DNA of 17,979 bases from Acidimicrobiia bacterium (lineage in GTDB: Bacteria > Actinomycetota > Acidimicrobiia > Acidimicrobiales > JACDCH01), in NCBI GenBank assembly GCA_013694495.1, contig JACDCH010000628.1:1-17979 (forward strand), given 5' to 3'. Below the pieces are notes generated by a model that did no database searches, was not told where the DNA came from, and saw only the letters and a list, made by a program, of their open reading frames with translations. Numbering within the stretch: position 1 is the stretch's first letter; each line of letters opens with the position of its first letter. The position numbers and the translations under genes are program-made. This document shows positions 13,824-17,979 of this stretch, piece by piece.

Positions 13824-15584
13824 TTGGCCCGCGCTGAGGCCCGACTCGGACGCCGTCGCGGGGTCCTCCTCGGGCTCGCGATCGCCCTGCTCCTCGTCGC
13901 CGCGGTCGCGCTCGAGATCACCCGCATCCGCCGCGACCTCGACGCCGGGCAGCGGATCCTCACGGAGCTCGACCTCGCCACCGTCGACGACCAGGGCGGG
14001 CTCGGCCCCCTCGTCGCCCGCGCCGCTGACCACCTCGACGCAGCCGACGCTCGCGCCCGGCGCAGCCCGGTGCTCGCAGCCTTGGCCGCGCTGCCGTGGG
14101 TCGGCGGCCAGATCGACGGGTTGCGCGAGATCACCGGAGCCGTGTCCGCCCTCGGCGAGCGCGGACGCGAGGCCGCAGCCCGGATCCAGACCGAGCTCGA
14201 CAAGGGCAGCGGGCCGGAGAGCCGGATCGAGCTCACCCAGGTCGCCGCCGAAGAGCTCGCGGCGGTCCGGGCCGTCGTGGAGACGACCGACGTCGGCAAC
14301 CGCTGGCTGCTGCCCCCGCTCGAGCAGGCGAGGGCTTCGCTCGCCGAGGAGCTCGTCGAGGCGAACGACGACCTCGACCACGGCGCCGAACTGGTCGCGG
14401 CGCTCGAAGGCTTCCTCACCGGACCCAGGCGCTACCTCGTTCTCGGCGGCAACAACGCCGAGATGCGCTCGGGCGGCATCCCGACGACCTCCGGCGTGGC
14501 GACGATCTCGAACGGCCGGATCGAGGTGGGTGACTTCACGGCCGTGGTCGAGGGGATCGAGCTCAACGAACCCGGCGTTCCCGTCCCCGTCGAGTACGAG
14601 CAGGTGTACGGGTTCCTGAACGGCGACCGCGGCTACCGCACCACGACGGCCACGGCGAACTTCCCGCTGGCGGCGCGCATCATGGCGGACATCACCGCCT
14701 GGAACCGGCACGGCCCGGTCGACGGGATCATCTTCGTCGACACGGTGACGTTGTCGGTCCTGCTCCACGTCATCGGACCCGTGAAGGTGGGCGATCGCCT
14801 GTATCACGGCGGGAACGTCGTCGAGGAGCTGCTGTACCGCAATTACCTCGAGTTCCCGAGCCTCGCGGAGAACGACGCGCGACGCGAGCTGCAGAGCCAG
14901 GTGGCGAACGCCGTGTTCGACGGCCTCAACAACCGGGACTACTCCGTCACGCGCCTGGCGGGCGTGCTGTCCGATCTGGCCCGCACCCGCCACCTGCTGG
15001 CCTGGTCGACCGACCCGGCCGAGAACGAGCTGTGGGCCTCGGTGGGCGCCGATGGGGCCCTCACGCGCGACACCCTGGGCGTCGTCTCGAACGCCCTCAA
15101 CGCGTCGAAGCTCGACTACTTCGTCTCGATGGAGGTCGACCTCGACGCCGAGATCACGGGGGTCGAGCAACACCTGACCATGACGGTTCGGCTCATCAAC
15201 CCCGTCCACCCGGAGACGAGCCCCTACATCGACGGGGGCGGCATCTACGCCGACCCAGGAGAGTACGGGTCCTACCTCGTCGTCTACCTCCCCGCCGGGG
15301 CCACGAACATCCGGAACGAGGATCCCGGATTCGTCCACGCCGGTCCGGACGCCGACACGTTCGCGGCGGGCATGATCCTGCGCGTCCCCGAGGGTGAGTC
15401 GCGAGAGGTGGTGGTGACGTTCTCGCTCCCCCTCCGGCCGGACGACAGCCTCAGGATCCTCCCGAACGCCCGGCTGCGCCCCACGCAGTGGACCGTCGAC
15501 GGCGACGTCATCCTCGACGACACCGAGACCTTCGAGGTCCAGCTCACGGAGGACGGTCCCCGCATCATCCGCGAGGACGACTGA
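13824..15584 (+). CDS. DUF4012-family single-pass membrane protein
   Basis: From TTG 13824 the product has 586 residues: a basic N-terminus (LGRRRG), one transmembrane helix (about 14-31, GVLLGLAIALLLVAAVAL), a helical stretch (about 32-180), then a large extracytoplasmic domain with FLTGPRRYLVLGGNNAEMRSGGI, which is typical of DUF4012 (PF13196). DUF4012 has no settled function; members are frequent in actinobacteria and often near cell-surface genes. The start is uncertain: the frame is open back to GTG 13662, inside the preceding gene, and TTG 13824 is preferred because it puts the helix near the N-terminus. The start lies 3 nt after a strong hairpin whose 3' arm holds the only Shine-Dalgarno-like bases (GGCGG). 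Pairing with a sorting-signal protein suggests a cell-envelope role. Confidence 0.8.
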   Translation: MARAEARLGRRRGVLLGLAIALLLVAAVALEITRIRRDLDAGQRILTELDLATVDDQGGLGPLVARAADHLDAADARARRSPVLAALAALPWVGGQIDGLREITGAVSALGERGREAAARIQTELDKGSGPESRIELTQVAAEELAAVRAVVETTDVGNRWLLPPLEQARASLAEELVEANDDLDHGAELVAALEGFLTGPRRYLVLGGNNAEMRSGGIPTTSGVATISNGRIEVGDFTAVVEGIELNEPGVPVPVEYEQVYGFLNGDRGYRTTTATANFPLAARIMADITAWNRHGPVDGIIFVDTVTLSVLLHVIGPVKVGDRLYHGGNVVEELLYRNYLEFPSLAENDARRELQSQVANAVFDGLNNRDYSVTRLAGVLSDLARTRHLLAWSTDPAENELWASVGADGALTRDTLGVVSNALNASKLDYFVSMEVDLDAEITGVEQHLTMTVRLINPVHPETSPYIDGGGIYADPGEYGSYLVVYLPAGATNIRNEDPGFVHAGPDADTFAAGMILRVPEGESREVVVTFSLPLRPDDSLRILPNARLRPTQWTVDGDVILDDTETFEVQLTEDGPRIIREDD

Positions 15585-15597
15585 AGTTCTTCGCCGT

Positions 15598-15660
15598 CAC
15601 TCGCTTCGCTCCGTTCCGGCGAGTTGTGGGCCGGTCCCGCCCTCCCGCGCGAGCGCAGTG
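15598..15660. repeat. Copy B of the short GC-rich repeat, downstream of ilvD
   Basis: The 80-bp gap between the DUF4012 and ilvD stops holds CTCGCTTCGCT (15600-15610) and CGCGAGC (15648-15654), the same two words in the same order as in the ilvB-ilvN spacer. ACTCGC (15599-15604) and GCGAGT (15619-15624) can form a 6-bp stem. Both copies follow an ilv gene stop on the minus strand. A bidirectional-terminator or REP-like role is possible. Confidence 0.4.
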
Positions 15661-15664
15661 AGTG

Positions 15665-17350
15665 CTACTCGGTGATGGCGCCCTTCTCGGCGCCTTGGGC
15701 GAGCTTGGCGTACTTGGCCAGGACGCCGGTGGTGTAGCGGGGTTCGGGGTGCTTGAGCTCGGAGCGGCGGCGGGCGAGCTCGTCGGGGGCGACGTCGAGG
15801 TCGATGGTGTGGGCGACGACGTCGACCACGATGCGGTCGCCGTCGCGCACGAGGGCGATCGGGCCGCCGTCGACCGCTTCAGGCGCGACGTGGCCGATGC
15901 AGAAGCCGCGGGTACCGCCCGAGAAGCGGCCGTCGGTCACGAGCGCGCAGTCGCCGCCCCGACCGGCGCCCTTCATGGCGCCGGTGACGGCGAGCATCTC
16001 CCGCATGCCGGGCCCGCCCTTCGGCCCCTCGTAACGGATCACGACGCACGTGCCGGGCTCGATGTCGCCCCGCAGGATCGCGTCCATGGCCCCGTCCTCG
16101 CCGTCGAACACGCGGGCGACGCCCTCGAACCGGTCGAAGGTGATGCCGGCGACCTTGACCACCGCGCCGTTCGGCGCCAGCGACCCCCGCAGCACGGCGA
16201 GCCCACCGACCGCGTGAATGGCCTGCGACAGGGGGCGGACGACCTCACCGTCAGGGGCGGGCGGGTCCAGGGCGGCGATGTTCTCGGCCATGGTCTTGCC
16301 CGTCACCGTGAGGCAGTCGCCGTGGAGCAGGTCCGCCTCGAGCAGGTGGCGCAGCACCATGGGCACGCCGCCGACGCGGTCGAGGTCGACCATGTGGTAG
16401 CGGCCGCCCGGGGTCATGTCGCCGATGTGCCCGACGCGGGCGGCGACCCGGTTGAAGTCCTCGAGCTCGAGTTCGACGCGGGCCTCGTGGGCGATCGCCA
16501 GCAAGTGCAGCACGGCGTTGGTGGAGCCGCCCAGGGCCATGACCACGGCGATGGCGTTCTCGAACGCCTCCTTGGTCATGATCTGGCGGGGGCGGATCCC
16601 CAGGTCGAGCAGGCGCACGACCGCCTCGCCCGAGGCGAAGGCGATGTCGTCGCGGCGGCTGTCGGGTGCCGGTGCGGTGGACGACCCCGGCAGCGACATG
16701 CCGAGCGCCTCGGCCACCGAGGCCATGGTGTTGGCCGTGAACATGCCGGCGCAGGCGCCCTCGCTCGGGCAGGCGTTGCACTCGATCTCACGCAGCTGCT
16801 CGGCGCTCATGGTGCCGGCGGCGTGCGCACCGACCGCCTCGAAGACGCTGACGATGTCGAGCGGCGTGCCGTCGGGCAGGTGACCGGGGAGGATCGAGCC
16901 GCCGTACACGAACACGGACGGGACGTTGAGCCGGGCCGAGGCCATGAGCATCCCGGGCAAGCTCTTGTCGCAGCCGGCGAACGTGACCAGCGCGTCGAGC
17001 CGCTCGGCGTGGACGACGCACTCCACCGAGTCGGCGATGATCTCGCGGCTGACGAGGCTGGCCCGCATGCCCTCGTGGCCCATCGAGATGCCGTCGGACA
17101 CGGCGATGGTGGTGAACTCCAGGGGGAAGCCGCCGGCGGCGCGCACGCCGTCCTTGGCCCGCTTGGCCAGGCGGGCCAGCGGCATGTTGCAGGGCGTCAC
17201 CTCGTTCCAGCTCGACGCCACCGCGATCTGGGGCTTCTCGAAGTCGTCGTCGGTCATCCCGACGGCGCGGAGCATGGCTCGGGCCGGCGCTCGCTCGTAC
17301 CCGTCGGTGACCTCGCGGCTCCGGTGCTTGCGGACATCGTCGCTCGACAT
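15665..17350 (-). CDS. ilvD: Dihydroxy-acid dehydratase
   Basis: It dehydrates 2,3-dihydroxy-isovalerate and -3-methylvalerate to the 2-oxoacids, the step after IlvC. The 561 residues match the family's usual length. Iron-sulfur ligand cysteines are visible in the conserved contexts NEVTPCNMPL (Cys54), FAGCDKSLPGM (Cys127, followed by Lys129, the carbamylated metal-site lysine in relatives) and SEGACAGMFTANTM (Cys200). GGSTNAVLHL and the C-terminal VTDGRFSGGTRGFCIGHVAPEA complete the IlvD/Edd signature. ATG 17350 begins the conserved N-terminus; the open frame beyond it is a shadow. TACCCT ends 8 nt before the ATG and no Shine-Dalgarno is seen, so it is probably leaderless with its own promoter. 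It is separated from ilvBNC by the two + strand envelope genes. Confidence 0.97.
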   Translation of the reverse strand: MSSDDVRKHRSREVTDGYERAPARAMLRAVGMTDDDFEKPQIAVASSWNEVTPCNMPLARLAKRAKDGVRAAGGFPLEFTTIAVSDGISMGHEGMRASLVSREIIADSVECVVHAERLDALVTFAGCDKSLPGMLMASARLNVPSVFVYGGSILPGHLPDGTPLDIVSVFEAVGAHAAGTMSAEQLREIECNACPSEGACAGMFTANTMASVAEALGMSLPGSSTAPAPDSRRDDIAFASGEAVVRLLDLGIRPRQIMTKEAFENAIAVVMALGGSTNAVLHLLAIAHEARVELELEDFNRVAARVGHIGDMTPGGRYHMVDLDRVGGVPMVLRHLLEADLLHGDCLTVTGKTMAENIAALDPPAPDGEVVRPLSQAIHAVGGLAVLRGSLAPNGAVVKVAGITFDRFEGVARVFDGEDGAMDAILRGDIEPGTCVVIRYEGPKGGPGMREMLAVTGAMKGAGRGGDCALVTDGRFSGGTRGFCIGHVAPEAVDGGPIALVRDGDRIVVDVVAHTIDLDVAPDELARRRSELKHPEPRYTTGVLAKYAKLAQGAEKGAITE

Positions 17351-17419
17351 GGTCGGGAAGGGTAGGGCGGGCGCGGCGGCTACGGCCCAACGGGTTGCCG
17401 GTTCAGTACCGTTCGGTGG
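17351..17419. promoter_or_regulatory. Divergent promoter region, ilvD (-) and 2TM-cyclase (+)
   Basis: The 69-bp gap carries TACCCT on the minus strand (17364-17359), ending 8 nt before ilvD, and TACCGT on the plus strand (17407-17412), ending 7 nt before ATG 17420. Each has the T1, A2 and T6 of a -10 element. No good -35 was seen for either, and no leader peptide or terminator like that of ilvB precedes ilvD. Confidence 0.35.
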
Positions 17420-17979
17420 ATGGCGGGGCTCCTGATCCATACCGTGGTGTTCGCCGCGGTGAACGGGCTGCTGATCGTCGTGTGGGCGCTGACCAAGGGC
17501 TCGTTCGAGGAGCTGCCCAAGGTGGCCGGCGACCTGTCGGACGCGCTGGCGACGTACGACTTCTGGCCGATCTGGGTCATCGTGACGTGGGCGGCCGCCC
17601 TCGCCATCCACGCCGGTGTGTGGCTGGCCGACGTGGTGGGCGGCGGGCCCCGGCGCCGGCGCCGCCGTCGGCGCGCCCACCTCGAGATGGCGGCCACCGG
17701 CGCGGTCTCCCGTGGCCTCGAGGCCGTGATCGCCGGCCACGGACCGGGTCACCGGGGCACTCGACCGGGCCCCACCTCGCGGCCCGCCGGTCCGGCGCGG
17801 GAGCGGGTGGCCGTCGTGTTCACCGACATCGCCGGTAGCACCGACCTCGCCGAGCAACTCGGCGACGAGGAGTGGGGCTCGATCCTCGGCGGGCACCGGC
17901 GCGCCGTACGCGACGTGATCGCCGAGCACGGCGGCACCGAAGTCGGCACGCAGGGCGACGGCTTCCTCGTGCGCTTCGC
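17420..17979 (+). CDS. 2TM-domain/class III adenylate-guanylate cyclase fusion (5' part)
   Basis: ATG 17420 opens a frame that runs off the window end (186 codons seen). The N-terminus has two hydrophobic segments (about 5-24, HTVVFAAVNGLLIVVWAL, and about 48-70, FWPIWVIVTWAAALAIHAGVWL) matching the 2TM domain pattern (PF13239), then a run of eight arginines (78-85) and a Pro/Gly-rich linker. A class III nucleotide cyclase domain begins at about 128: VAVVFTDIAGSTDLAEQLG has the first metal Asp (Asp136), and GTQGDGFLVRF has the second (Asp180). It should make cAMP or cGMP at the membrane; the substrate-selecting residues lie beyond the window. TACCGT ends 7 nt before the ATG. It is divergent from ilvD. 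The cyclase call is strong; the 2TM call rests on pattern alone. Confidence 0.85.
   Translation, partial: MAGLLIHTVVFAAVNGLLIVVWALTKGSFEELPKVAGDLSDALATYDFWPIWVIVTWAAALAIHAGVWLADVVGGGPRRRRRRRRAHLEMAATGAVSRGLEAVIAGHGPGHRGTRPGPTSRPAGPARERVAVVFTDIAGSTDLAEQLGDEEWGSILGGHRRAVRDVIAEHGGTEVGTQGDGFLVRF

Overview
The window is very GC-rich, tightly packed and uses many GTG and TTG starts. Its ilvB-ilvN-ilvC order, a SerC of the actinobacterial/mycobacterial type and a DUF4012 protein point to Actinomycetota, possibly an Acidimicrobiia-like lineage (inference; no rRNA or marker gene here can confirm it). No tRNA, rRNA, CRISPR array, insertion sequence or prophage gene was seen. No stretch over 300 bases lacks a gene.

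Layout from left to right. 1-45 is the 3' tail of a + strand gene. serA (-) lies divergent from a renalase-like FAD oxidoreductase (+). That oxidoreductase overlaps the 3' end of a PAS-PAS-GGDEF diguanylate cyclase (-). Next are an aspartate-type aminotransferase (-) and serC (+), whose start codons almost abut. An acyl-ACP thioesterase-like gene (-) follows, divergent from a fadD-like acyl-CoA ligase (+). The block ilvB-ilvN-ilvC plus an OmpA-like lipoprotein gene runs on - from 13026 down to 8788. A small + strand pair follows: a secreted protein with an LSRTG sorting-type tail, and a DUF4012 membrane protein. ilvD (-) closes the branched-chain set. The right edge carries the 5' part of a 2TM-domain/class III nucleotide cyclase fusion (+), cut by the window end.

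The main theme is amino-acid biosynthesis. IlvB/N, IlvC and IlvD make the branched-chain 2-oxoacids, SerA and SerC perform the first two steps to phosphoserine, and the aminotransferase can supply or drain amino groups. Two nucleotide-second-messenger enzymes (c-di-GMP and cAMP/cGMP type) and a fatty-acyl pair sit among them.

The most informative signal is the ilvB leader. A good promoter (TTGCCA, 17 nt, CATCAT) leads into an 11-residue leader peptide, MSSPAQILVLP, with consecutive Ile-Leu-Val-Leu codons. Two strong hairpins follow, the second with a U-run, before ilvB. This is a textbook layout for transcription attenuation by branched-chain aminoacyl-tRNA supply, and the leader peptide appears to be translated from a leaderless start. 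More widely, ten gene starts here have a -10-like hexamer 6-9 nt before the start codon and no clear Shine-Dalgarno, while the operon-internal ilv genes have strong Shine-Dalgarno sites.
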